Part shown: in pieces, positions 16,677 through 23,970 of the stretch
How the letters are laid out: every line of letters starts with the position of its first letter
How positions within the stretch are numbered: position 1 is the stretch's first letter
NCBI RefSeq assembly: GCF_009707865.1
Contig: NZ_WMBA01000067.1
Location: forward strand, 1-43,743
From: Amycolatopsis pithecellobii
GTDB taxonomy: Bacteria > Actinomycetota > Actinomycetes > Mycobacteriales > Pseudonocardiaceae
Direction: 5' to 3'
Length of the DNA: 43,743 bases
The notes under the pieces: generated by a model
What the model was told of the DNA's origin: nothing
What the model saw: the letters and a program-made list of their open reading frames with translations, nothing else
Database searches by the model: none
Program-made: the position numbers and the translations under genes

Positions 16677-16697
16677 TTGTCCAACCGCGACTTCTGA
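16677..16697 (+). CDS. Micro-ORF 1, peptide MSNRDF
   Basis: TTG start, six sense codons, TGA. GGAGG at 16664-16668 is 8 nt upstream, an ideal spacing. This unit alone also has in-frame upstream starts (ATG 16641, GTG 16605); from ATG 16641 it would read MLDHEHRSEVFILSNRDF. The TTG is preferred because its position relative to the Shine-Dalgarno sequence matches the other three units. Function unknown. Confidence 0.55.
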   Translation: MSNRDF

Positions 16698-16752
16698 CGG
16701 CTTGGAGTTGTCCGTGATTCATTGTGCGCGCGTTGTGTGGAGGTGACTCGTC

Positions 16753-16773
16753 GTGGCGAACCGTGACTTCTGA
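16753..16773 (+). CDS. Micro-ORF 2, peptide MANRDF
   Basis: GTG start with GGAGG at 16739-16743, 9 nt upstream. An in-frame TGA at 16744-16746 lies six bases before the GTG, so a longer product is impossible. It is the only unit with Ala instead of Ser at position 2. The Arg codon is CGT. Confidence 0.6.
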   Translation: MANRDF

Positions 16774-16826
16774 TCGCTGACCCCGGAAATCGTGTTTGTT
16801 TCGTCGCTGTGGGAGAGGTGTTCTTC

Positions 16827-16847
16827 ATGTCGAACCGTGACTTCTGA
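16827..16847 (+). CDS. Micro-ORF 3, peptide MSNRDF
   Basis: ATG start preceded by GGGAGAGG at 16811-16818. Codons are TCG, AAC, CGT, GAC, TTC, then TGA. An in-frame GTG inside the Shine-Dalgarno region is less likely to be used. Confidence 0.6.
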   Translation: MSNRDF

Positions 16848-16905
16848 TCCGGTGATCGCGTCCGTTCGCGTTTGTTTCATGCGCAAAAACTGGAGGTGAC
16901 TGGTT

Positions 16906-16926
16906 GTGTCGAACCGCGACTTCTGA
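16906..16926 (+). CDS. Micro-ORF 4, peptide MSNRDF
   Basis: GTG start with GGAGG at 16892-16896, 9 nt upstream. An in-frame TGA at 16897-16899 fixes the minimum length. It ends 22 bases before the stop of the convergent MFS gene. No convincing terminator separates the two. Confidence 0.6.
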   Translation: MSNRDF

Positions 16927-16948
16927 TCCCCGTCGGCATCCCGCCCGT

Positions 16949-18169
16949 TCATATCCCACCGGCTGTTCCGGTCTCGTTTCGTTGCAGCCGCGCCCAGGAC
17001 ACCGCCAGCGGAATGCCCAGCACGACACCTGCCGCGCCCGCGATCGTGATCGCGGTGGTCGCCGAACCGGCCCACTCTGCCACCGCGCCGCCCAGTGCCA
17101 CACCCACGCCCTGGGCCACCCGGAGCCCCGTGCGGTAAAGCCCCCCGGCTCCGCCCCGTAGTTCGTTGGGCACTCCCGTGATGAACGAGGCACCCACCGT
17201 GACGATGTATGCCCCGGCCGCGCCCGCGGTCGCGAGGACGACAAGGGAAACCACGAGTTCCGGCTGCACAAAGAACACCAGCAAGCACGCCGTCGGCACG
17301 ATGGCGAGTACACCGAGGGCACGCAGGCGTGTCCGGCCCGAGAAATACCGGGACATCAGGAAGACCCCGGCGACGAAGCCCAGTGGATCCGCCGCGAGCA
17401 GCCAGCCCACAGCCTGATCTGGCGCACCGATCTCGCGGGCCAGCGGCGCGACGAGCCCTTCGGGGATGACCGCGAGTCCCACCAGCCAGGAAAGGCCCAG
17501 CAGTATCCGCAAGCGTCGCTGCCCGGCGACCCAGCGGATCGCGCCGAACCACCTGCCGTCACCGTTGTCCGCGGCGGGACGCGCGGCGACCCAGCGGTGG
17601 AGGGCGACCGCGCTGATCGCGAACGTCGCGGCGTCGAGCGCCAGCGCCACGGAGGCGCCGGCCGCGGTGACGAGGAAGCCACCGCAGGCCAGCCCGAGCA
17701 GCATCGCCGTGTTCATGGTGATGCCGCGGATGTCCTGGCTGCGCAGGTACAGCTCGTCGTCGTCGAAGATTTCCCTGGTGAGAGCGTTCTGCGCGGCGTT
17801 GGACGGCGCGCCGGCGAGCCGGGCGAACACCACCAGCACGCACAGCGGTAACAGCGGCATGCCGGGAATCGCCATCACACCGACGAACACCGCTTGCACA
17901 GCCGCCGAACCCGCCAGCACGGTCCGGCGCGGGAAGTGATCGGCGAGCTGGGCCAGGCCGAGCCCGCCTGCCAGCGCGGGCAGGAAAGTCAGCGCGTAGG
18001 CAAGCGCGGCGAACAGGGCCGAGCCGGTGCGGTGGTAGACGAGTAGCGCGAGCGCGACGGTGGTGAGCTGGTCACCGATGGTGGACTGCGCTTCGGCCAG
18101 CCAGACGGTGCGGAACTCGGCATTGCCCAGCGCCGCGCGCATGTGCGGCCGGGCCTGAGTCCTCACCAT
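16949..18169 (-). CDS. MFS transporter
   Basis: A 406-residue major facilitator of the MFS_3/drug-exporter type, with about 12 hydrophobic segments. The N terminus has FRTVWLAEAQSTIGDQLTTV, and the loop between helices 2 and 3 reads GLAQLADHFPRRTVL. The central cytoplasmic linker ends near RWVAGQRRLR. The family exports small molecules by proton antiport; the substrate is unknown. ATG 18169 has GGGGGAG upstream. The inverted repeat GTGAACG-N5-CGTTCAC lies 22 bp upstream of its start. Its 3' end faces the micro-ORF array, so a role in exporting those peptides is possible but only by position. Confidence 0.9.
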   Translation of the reverse strand: MVRTQARPHMRAALGNAEFRTVWLAEAQSTIGDQLTTVALALLVYHRTGSALFAALAYALTFLPALAGGLGLAQLADHFPRRTVLAGSAAVQAVFVGVMAIPGMPLLPLCVLVVFARLAGAPSNAAQNALTREIFDDDELYLRSQDIRGITMNTAMLLGLACGGFLVTAAGASVALALDAATFAISAVALHRWVAARPAADNGDGRWFGAIRWVAGQRRLRILLGLSWLVGLAVIPEGLVAPLAREIGAPDQAVGWLLAADPLGFVAGVFLMSRYFSGRTRLRALGVLAIVPTACLLVFFVQPELVVSLVVLATAGAAGAYIVTVGASFITGVPNELRGGAGGLYRTGLRVAQGVGVALGGAVAEWAGSATTAITIAGAAGVVLGIPLAVSWARLQRNETGTAGGI

Positions 18170-18191
18170 CTTCCTATCTCCCCCTTACCGG

Positions 18192-18210
18192 GTGAACGGG
18201 TCGCGTTCAC
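18192..18210. promoter_or_regulatory. Inverted repeat upstream of MFS gene
   Basis: GTGAACG (18192-18198) and CGTTCAC (18204-18210) are perfect 7-bp arms around 5 nt, 22 bp upstream of the MFS start codon, where a repressor would block transcription. No obvious cognate regulator is adjacent. Confidence 0.5.
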
Positions 18211-18564
18211 GCATTCTGTCGTCCGTCGTGGGGTACCGGAAACGGGCACTCACCCAAGCGACGAGAAAGACAACAGCCAGTATGCCGCTTACAGCGCGGA
18301 AGCGAACAGTCACTGCGCGACGGTAGCCCCATCCGGACCTCGATCCGCGACGTTCGTACTACGACGAACGGCCGACACTGGGAGTGCGGCTGACCGCCCC
18401 GAGAGTATGTCCCCGCTGATCAGCCATCACTCGTTCAGCGCAGTGTGCTGACCGCTCGTCGTCACTCCGGTGGTCTTCGGGTGGAACTGGCCAAGACTGG
18501 TCCCGAGGGCCAGTGGGAGCCGCATACCGGCTGCGTCGGGGCTGGCCAGGTGGGAGTGAAAACA
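18211..18564. other. Non-coding gap between MFS and SDR genes
   Basis: The intergenic interval 18170-18564 is nearly 400 bp. Besides the repeat at 18192-18210 it holds a second inverted repeat, GTTCGT (18352-18357) and ACGAAC (18364-18369), with a 6-nt spacer. I see no convincing gene or RNA here. A rightward promoter for the SDR gene is expected but not identified. Confidence 0.4.
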
Positions 18565-19479
18565 ATGAACATGCAGCTGGCGGGTTTGCGCGAACGCGCG
18601 GTGGTGGTGACGGGCGCGGGCCGGGGGCTCGGCGAGGCGTTCGCCCTGCACCTCGCGCAGGCGGGCGCACGAGTGGTCGCCAATGACATCGATGTCGAGC
18701 TGGCCGAGCAGACCGTGGCCACCATCCGCGAGCACGGTGGGCAGGCCGTGGCCAGCGGGCACTCGGTGGCCGACCCCGAGCAGGCACAGGCGCTGGTCCG
18801 GCTGTGCGTCGACGAGTTCGGTTCGATCGACGGCCTGGTGAACAACGCCGGGCTCAACTACGAGGCGCTTCCGTGGCAGGACGAGCCCGATCAGATACGT
18901 GAACTGGTGGAAGTCAACGTCCTGGGGGTCATGTTCACCGGGATCGCGGCGATCAAGGCGATGGTCGCGCAGGGCCGCGGCGGGGCGATCGTGAACATCT
19001 CGTCGGGTGCTTCGCTCGGGCAGCGCAAGCTGGGGGTGTACTCGGCCAGTAAGGGTGCGGTCGCGTCGCTGACCTATTCGTGGGCGCTGGACCTGGAGGA
19101 GGTCGGCATCCGGGTGAATGCCGTGTGCCCGCTGGCCCACACTCGGATGGTATGGAAGTCCGAGCGCTCGCTGCGCAACTGCCCACCTGATCGCACGCCG
19201 TCGCGGATCGCGCCGCTGGTGCTGTTCCTGCTGTCCGACGACGCCGAGGGAATCACCGGTCAGCTCGTCCGGTGCAACGGGCCGCAGCTGCACATCATCG
19301 GCCACCCGTACTTGAAGCAGCCGATTCTGGAAAGGCAGACCTGGGACACCGAGACTGTCCGGCGGGCTTTCGACGAGGTGTTCAGTGCACATCTGGAGCC
19401 TTATGGCCTGGAAAAGCGCGTGCCGCCACGACTGCGTAAGTGGACCGAGTCCGATTCGACTCCGTTGCGCAGTGCCTGA
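18565..19479 (+). CDS. SDR-family oxidoreductase
   Basis: A 304-residue short-chain dehydrogenase/reductase. The Rossmann motif TGAGRGLG lies at residues 16-23, NNAG at 93-96, a catalytic Ser in VNISSGAS, and YSASK with Tyr159 and Lys163. ND after the second strand (VVANDID) favours NAD(H). The roughly 50-residue C-terminal extension beyond the usual 250 (after GHPYLKQPILERQTWD) is longer than classical SDRs. ATG 18565 has GGGAG 8 nt upstream. Substrate unknown. It ends at a hairpin that contains two DnaA-box-like sequences. Confidence 0.9.
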   Translation: MNMQLAGLRERAVVVTGAGRGLGEAFALHLAQAGARVVANDIDVELAEQTVATIREHGGQAVASGHSVADPEQAQALVRLCVDEFGSIDGLVNNAGLNYEALPWQDEPDQIRELVEVNVLGVMFTGIAAIKAMVAQGRGGAIVNISSGASLGQRKLGVYSASKGAVASLTYSWALDLEEVGIRVNAVCPLAHTRMVWKSERSLRNCPPDRTPSRIAPLVLFLLSDDAEGITGQLVRCNGPQLHIIGHPYLKQPILERQTWDTETVRRAFDEVFSAHLEPYGLEKRVPPRLRKWTESDSTPLRSA

Positions 19480-19480
19480 A

Positions 19481-19508
19481 CCTGTGGATAAGTCCAGTTG
19501 TCCACAGG
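19481..19508. repeat. Inverted repeat containing two DnaA-box-like 9-mers
   Basis: CCTGTGGATAA (19481-19491) and TTGTCCACAGG (19498-19508) form 11-bp arms with one mismatch and a 6-nt loop directly after the SDR stop codon. TGTGGATAA is the complement of TTATCCACA, and TTGTCCACA matches the actinobacterial DnaA-box form. A hairpin terminator is the simpler reading. Confidence 0.5.
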
Positions 19509-19576
19509 CGACCACATTGCCTATGTACACGGCGATGGTGGGCTCACCACGATGAAGGGGTGAATGTTTCGTTCCT

Positions 19577-19612
19577 GAGTGGCTGGTTGTTCAACCGGAG
19601 AGCCAGCCACTC
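19577..19612 (-). terminator. Hairpin downstream of acyl-CoA ligase gene
   Basis: GAGTGGCTGG (19577-19586) pairs perfectly with CCAGCCACTC (19603-19612) over a 16-nt loop, four bases beyond the ligase stop. There is no T tract, so it may be a stabilising 3' hairpin or a weak terminator. Confidence 0.6.
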
Positions 19613-19616
19613 GCGG

Positions 19617-21446
19617 TCAGCTGTAAAGAGCCGCGATCCGATTGACGTACCGGTCGTTGATGACTCGCCGTTTGAGTTTCAGCGTCGGGGTCACCTCGCC
19701 CGATTCCGGTGTCCACGGTTTCGTGATCAGCTCGTAGCGCTTGATCTGCTCGGCCCGTGCCAGCCTGCCGTTGGCCGATTCCACCGCGCGCTGGATTTCC
19801 GCGCATACAAGGGGATGCGCGGCGAGCGTTGGTACGTCGGTGAATTCGATGCCTTGTGCCGTGGCCCAGCCGGGCAGGATCTCGTCGTCGAGCACGATCA
19901 GCGCGGTCACGTAGGGCCGGTCGTTGCCGATCGCGACCGCCTGGCTGATCAGCGGATGCTCCTTGAGCAACCCCTCGATCCTGGTCGGTGCGATGTTCTT
20001 GCCACCAGAGGTGATGATCAGTTCCTTCTTGCGGTCGGTGATCTTGACGAAGCCGTCCGCGTCGATCTGGCCGATGTCACCGGTGGCGTACCAGCCTTCG
20101 TCGTCGACGGCGGGCTCGATCGTGCCGTCCTCGCGGAGGTACCCGGGAAAAACCAGCGGCCCCCGCACGAGAAGTTCGCCGTCTTCGGCCACCTTCACCT
20201 CGGTATCGGCGAGCGGACGGCCGACGGTGCCGGCGCGGAACGCCTCGGCGCTGTTGGCGGTCACAGCGCCGGTGGTCTCCGAAAGTCCCCACACCTCATG
20301 GATTTCCACGCCGAGCCCGGCGAGGAAATACAGCACTTCGACCGGCAACGGGGCCGCCCCGCTGGAGCAGAAGACCAGCCGGTCCATACCGAGCAGCTGA
20401 CGCACGGGCGCGAGCACGGTGCGGTCCGCTTCGGCGATCTTTTCCGCGAGTTCCGGCGGCACGGGTTCGCCCGCGTCACGCAGTTTGTATCCCTGCTGCA
20501 GCAATTCGTTCGCCTGCGTCAGCGCGGCGCGCCTGTCCTCCGGTGCGTTCGCGAGCATGTTTTTCAGGCCTGCCACCATTTTTTCCCATACCCGCGGCAC
20601 ACCGAAGAAGCCCTGCGGGTGCACGCGCCCGAGCGCGGACATCACGGCGGTCGGGTCGGCGAGGGTGTGCACGTGCCCGGCAAGCGTGATCGGCAGGTAG
20701 ATCGCCAGTTCGCGCTCGGCGATATGGGCCAGGGGCAGGTACGCGATGTTCGCGACGTGCAAGGGCATGTGGTGCCGCGCCTGGACGGCGTACGACTCGT
20801 ACACCGCATTGGCGTGCGTGAGCACCACGCCCTTCGGGTCACCTGTGGTGCCCGAGGTGTAGATCATCGAAAGCGGATCGGAAGGCTTGATGCTGTCCGA
20901 CATGTGCTCGAACACGCTGGGGTCGGCTTCGTGCAGCTCCGTGCCCCGCCGCCGCACGTCGTCCAGGCTGCTGAACCGCGCGTCATCGGCGGGTACGGCC
21001 TTGCTCTCGATCATCACGACCTGCCGTAGCTTCGGCAGGTCGCCGAGCACCTGTTCCCAGCGCTTGAGTTCGTCCATGCCCTGCAACACGACGACGGACG
21101 CGGCGCTGTGCCGGGCGACGTAACGGATCTGGTCTGGGCTGAGCGTCGCGTACGCGGTGCAGGGGATGGCGGCGACGTGCACGGCGGCCAAGTCGACGAG
21201 CAGGTGCTCCGGTGAGCTCGGCGCCATGATCAGCATCCGTTCGCCACGCTGGAGTCCGAGGTCGCCGAGTCCGCGGGCGAGCACGGCGACTTCGTGGCGG
21301 ACTTCGCCCCAGGCCAGGGTCGGTTCACCGGCGGCGTCGAGTGAGGTCATCGCGGGCAGGCCGGCGAACTGCTGAGCGTTGCGCCGCAGCAGCGTGACAA
21401 TGGTCTGGCCGTTGACCTGGTCCGCGACGGATGTCTGATCAGGCAT
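19617..21446 (-). CDS. Long-chain acyl-CoA ligase (AMP-dependent)
   Basis: A 609-residue ANL-superfamily enzyme resembling FadD15-type long-chain fatty-acid CoA ligases. The P-loop-like motif is YTSGTTGDPKGVVLTHAN; VWGLSETTGA, GWYATGDIGQIDADGFVKITDRKKELI and the C-terminal GEVTPTLKLKRR follow in canonical order, with the catalytic Lys near the end. The enzyme activates fatty acids via an acyl-AMP intermediate. ATG 21446 has AGGAGG upstream. It is divergent from kynureninase with about 100 bp between, so the two may share a control region, but they have no obvious metabolic link. Confidence 0.93.
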   Translation of the reverse strand: MPDQTSVADQVNGQTIVTLLRRNAQQFAGLPAMTSLDAAGEPTLAWGEVRHEVAVLARGLGDLGLQRGERMLIMAPSSPEHLLVDLAAVHVAAIPCTAYATLSPDQIRYVARHSAASVVVLQGMDELKRWEQVLGDLPKLRQVVMIESKAVPADDARFSSLDDVRRRGTELHEADPSVFEHMSDSIKPSDPLSMIYTSGTTGDPKGVVLTHANAVYESYAVQARHHMPLHVANIAYLPLAHIAERELAIYLPITLAGHVHTLADPTAVMSALGRVHPQGFFGVPRVWEKMVAGLKNMLANAPEDRRAALTQANELLQQGYKLRDAGEPVPPELAEKIAEADRTVLAPVRQLLGMDRLVFCSSGAAPLPVEVLYFLAGLGVEIHEVWGLSETTGAVTANSAEAFRAGTVGRPLADTEVKVAEDGELLVRGPLVFPGYLREDGTIEPAVDDEGWYATGDIGQIDADGFVKITDRKKELIITSGGKNIAPTRIEGLLKEHPLISQAVAIGNDRPYVTALIVLDDEILPGWATAQGIEFTDVPTLAAHPLVCAEIQRAVESANGRLARAEQIKRYELITKPWTPESGEVTPTLKLKRRVINDRYVNRIAALYS

Positions 21447-21547
21447 GTCCTGGCCTCCTGTCCGGCTCGGCTGGATCGGCGAACCGGGTCTACTTTATGT
21501 GACTTGCGGCACATGGTGATAGTGCCGCGCCTACGGGAGGGACACGT

Positions 21548-22717
21548 ATGTCGTTGTCGGCCGAGGCGGCCGAGCTCGACACCCACGACCCATTGGCGGG
21601 GAAGCGGGCCGAGTTCGACCTCGATCCGCAAATGTCCTATTTGGACGGGAACTCGCTTGGCGCGCCGCCGCGCTCGGTGGCGGTGCGGCTCGACGAGGTT
21701 GTGCGGAAACAGTGGGCGGGCCGGTTGATCCGTGCGTGGGACGAGGGCTGGTGGCAGGCGCCGGAGCGGGTCGGGGACCGGATCGCGCCGCTGATCGGCG
21801 CCGCCGCGGGCCAAGTCGTCGTGGGCGATTCGACGAGCGTCAACGTATTCAAGGCGCTCGTCGCGGCGGCACGGCTGAACCCCGGGCGTCCCGAGATCCT
21901 GCTGGACGTCACCACTTTCCCGGCGGACGGGTACATCGCCGAGAACGCGGCGCGGCTGACCGGGCACGAGATCCGGCGGGTTGTTCCGGAGGAGATGCCG
22001 GCGGTCGTGTCGGAGCGTACGGCGGTGGCGCTGATCAACCACGTCGATTACCGGTCTGGCCTTGTGCACGAGTTGCCTTCGCTCACTGAAAGCCTGCACG
22101 CGGCGGGCGCGCTGGTGGTGTGGGATCTGTGCCACAGCGTAGGCGCGGTGCCGATGGCGGTGGATGCCGCGCAGGTGGATCTGGCGGTCGGCTGCACGTA
22201 CAAATTCCTCAACGGCGGGCCTGGCGCTCCGGCTTTCCTTTACGTGCCAACGAAGTGGCAGGAGAGTTTTGACCAGCCCCTGAGTGGCTGGGCCGGGCAC
22301 GTGGACCCGTTCGGCATGGCGGAGGCCTATGTCGGCGGGCCCGGTGTCATCCGCGCCCGGACGGGGACGCCGGACATCCTGTCGATGCTGGCGCTGGATG
22401 CCGCGCTCGACGTATGGGACGACGTGACCGTCGAGCAGGTGCGCGCGAAAGGTCTGGCCCTTGGGGACTTCTTCGTGCGGTGCCTGGACGAGCTGGTGCC
22501 CGCCGCCGAGGTCCTGTCTCCGAGAGATTATCGCCGTGGCAACCAGTTGTCGGTCGGCTGGCCGGACGCGAAACGCGTCATGGCGGCGATGACCAAAGCC
22601 GGCATCATCGGCGATTTTCGTCCACCGGATGTGCTGCGCTTCGGGCTGGCAGCGTTGTACGTACGGTACGTGGATGTGCTTCGCGCCGCTGCGTTCCTGT
22701 CAGGATGGCCGGGGTAG
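21548..22717 (+). CDS. kynU: Kynureninase
   Basis: A 389-residue PLP enzyme that cleaves kynurenine (or 3-hydroxykynurenine) to anthranilate (or 3-hydroxyanthranilate) and alanine. YLDGNSLG lies at residues 31-38. VVWDLCHSVGA (about 190-200) carries the PLP-ring Asp, and CTYKFLNGGPGAPAF has the Schiff-base Lys at 219. The GWAGH motif follows. No tryptophan dioxygenase or kynurenine formamidase gene is present in this window, so pathway context is missing. GGGAGGG sits 6 nt before ATG 21548. A strong terminator overlaps its last codons. Confidence 0.95.
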   Translation: MSLSAEAAELDTHDPLAGKRAEFDLDPQMSYLDGNSLGAPPRSVAVRLDEVVRKQWAGRLIRAWDEGWWQAPERVGDRIAPLIGAAAGQVVVGDSTSVNVFKALVAAARLNPGRPEILLDVTTFPADGYIAENAARLTGHEIRRVVPEEMPAVVSERTAVALINHVDYRSGLVHELPSLTESLHAAGALVVWDLCHSVGAVPMAVDAAQVDLAVGCTYKFLNGGPGAPAFLYVPTKWQESFDQPLSGWAGHVDPFGMAEAYVGGPGVIRARTGTPDILSMLALDAALDVWDDVTVEQVRAKGLALGDFFVRCLDELVPAAEVLSPRDYRRGNQLSVGWPDAKRVMAAMTKAGIIGDFRPPDVLRFGLAALYVRYVDVLRAAAFLSGWPG

Positions 22718-22750
22718 CGGGGAGGTATGGGAGTCGCTACCCCGGCCTTT
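22707..22750 (+). terminator. Terminator overlapping kynU stop codon
   Basis: GGCCGGGGTAGCG (22707-22719) pairs perfectly with CGCTACCCCGGCC (22735-22747) over a 15-nt loop, followed by TTT. The left arm includes the last codons and the TAG stop of kynU. The remaining interval to 22993 shows no convincing gene. Confidence 0.85.
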
Positions 22751-22993
22751 CCCGATGCACTGCGACCGGTGTGATCGAGAAATTCCTGATGTCACACAGC
22801 TTTCCTGATCTATGGCTGCTCGACCAGGGCCGAAGGACCCTGTTGTTTCCGTTACACGCCAGTAGCACCGCGCGATCGGGCAGACTCTCCAAGTTATGCA
22901 GCTGTGCTGCTGAGTGTGCCCTGTGCCGGTGCCTCTTTGAGTACCCTTCCCGACCTTTAGGGAAGTCACGGAGGCGGAAGCGGTGGAGGAGAA

Positions 22994-23038
22994 GTGCTCT
23001 GTGTCACTGTGCAATTACATGATTGTTCAATCTTTTGA
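22994..23038 (+). CDS. Possible 14-codon upstream ORF
   Basis: GTG 22994 follows the purine-rich GGTGGAGGAGAA and reads MLCVTVQLHDCSIF, then TGA, 14 nt before the next gene's ATG. Two Cys codons are notable. It could be a translated leader affecting the LLM gene, or chance. The overlapping 12-mer GATTGTTCAATC (23021-23032) is a small palindrome. Confidence 0.25.
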   Translation: MLCVTVQLHDCSIF

Positions 23039-23052
23039 CGGAGAGAGGACCA

Positions 23053-23907
23053 ATGCGTATTGGTGTCGGTCTACCCAACCAAATCCGCGACGTGAACGCG
23101 GCTGACCTGCCACAGTGGGCAGTGCTGGCCGAGGAGCTGGGGTTTGCCAGCCTCGGCACCGTCGGCCGGAACGCGTATCCGGGTGTGGCGGACACGGTCG
23201 CGCTTGCCGCCGCGGCCGCGGTGACCAGCAGGATCGGTCTGATGAGCACCGTCCTGATCGCGCCGGCGTGGCCACCCGCCCTCTTGGCCAAGGAACTGGC
23301 CGGCATCGACGGTATCTCCGGTGGGAGGTTGACGCTCGGGGCCGGCGTCGGCATCCGGCCGGACGACTTCCTCGCCGAGGGATACGGGTTGAGCGGTCGC
23401 GGAGCGCGGTTCGATCGCGACCTGGAGACGTTCCGCGCCGTTTGGGGAGGTGAGCCCGTCGGCGGTGGACCCAACGCCGCGGTGCCGGGCGGTACCCGCC
23501 AGATTCCGCTGCTGCTGGGTGGACAGGCGCCGGCCGCATTCAAACGGATGGCCCGCTGGGGTGAGGGCTACATCGGCGGATCGGTCCCGCCCGAGGTGGT
23601 CGCACCCAGCTTCGACGAGGCCAGGGCGGCTTGGCGCGAGGCCGGTCGCGAAGGGTCCCCGCGGCTTGCCGCGGTTGGGTACTTTTCCTTGGGGGACGGC
23701 GAAAAAGGGCGAGCCGCTGTCCGCGACTACTACGAAGTCCTGGGCGACGAGCTCGCTGATTTCGTCAGCCAAGGGGTCAGCACCACTGCCGAGGAGGTCA
23801 AGACGGTGGTCAAGAAGTTCGCCGACCTCGGTACCGATGAGCTGATCCTTTACCCCACCGTAGACGACGTGGACGAGGTCAAGCGGTTGGCCGACCTGGT
23901 GTTGTGA
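23053..23907 (+). CDS. LLM-class flavin-dependent oxidoreductase
   Basis: A 284-residue luciferase-like TIM-barrel protein (MRIGVGLPNQIRD at the start, GRLTLGAGVGIRPDDF mid-sequence, IPLLLGGQAP, and a C-terminal LGTDELILYPTVDDVDEV). Members use FMN or coenzyme F420. I cannot tell which from sequence, but the convergent neighbour is fbiC, which makes the F420 precursor. ATG 23053 has GGAGAGAGG 4 nt upstream; an in-frame start at 23023 lacks a ribosome binding site. Confidence 0.88.
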   Translation: MRIGVGLPNQIRDVNAADLPQWAVLAEELGFASLGTVGRNAYPGVADTVALAAAAAVTSRIGLMSTVLIAPAWPPALLAKELAGIDGISGGRLTLGAGVGIRPDDFLAEGYGLSGRGARFDRDLETFRAVWGGEPVGGGPNAAVPGGTRQIPLLLGGQAPAAFKRMARWGEGYIGGSVPPEVVAPSFDEARAAWREAGREGSPRLAAVGYFSLGDGEKGRAAVRDYYEVLGDELADFVSQGVSTTAEEVKTVVKKFADLGTDELILYPTVDDVDEVKRLADLVL

Positions 23908-23970
23908 TCAGGCTGGGGAGCCGGTGTGGTCCCGACCGGCCTTTTGCACACCTGGGTACACCGGCTCTCC

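Larger units (their letters stand above)
16664..16926 (+). repeat. Tandem array of four SD + hexapeptide micro-ORF units
   Basis: Four units spaced 76, 74 and 79 nt apart each contain a purine-rich Shine-Dalgarno sequence (GGAGGTG or GAGAGGTG), a 6-7 nt gap, a start codon and codons for M-(S/A)-N-R-D-F, then TGA. Units 1 and 3 share the spacer pattern GGTGTTCnTC; units 2 and 4 share GGTGACTnGT, so the array probably grew by duplication of a two-unit block. CGTGTTTGTTTC and CGCGTTTGTTTC recur before units 3 and 4. Start codons differ (TTG, GTG, ATG, GTG), as do the Ser and Arg codons, while the peptide is kept. Confidence 0.75.

Noticed and set aside
16664..16926. CRISPR array
   Set aside because: Repeats are not identical, spacers are partly related, there are no cas genes, and each unit has coding signals.
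16719..17552. Minus-strand open frame across the micro-ORF array with a repeated KSRF-TTSHL pattern
   Set aside because: The repetition is the reverse complement of the SNRDF units. Shine-Dalgarno sequences and starts are on the plus strand, and the MFS frame occupies the rest.
19481..19508. Replication origin
   Set aside because: Only two DnaA-like boxes are present, with no dnaA, dnaN or box cluster nearby.
22894..22912. ATG-started five-residue ORF MQLCC as cysteine attenuator
   Set aside because: It lacks a ribosome binding site and an adjacent cysteine or sulfur gene; too short to support alone.
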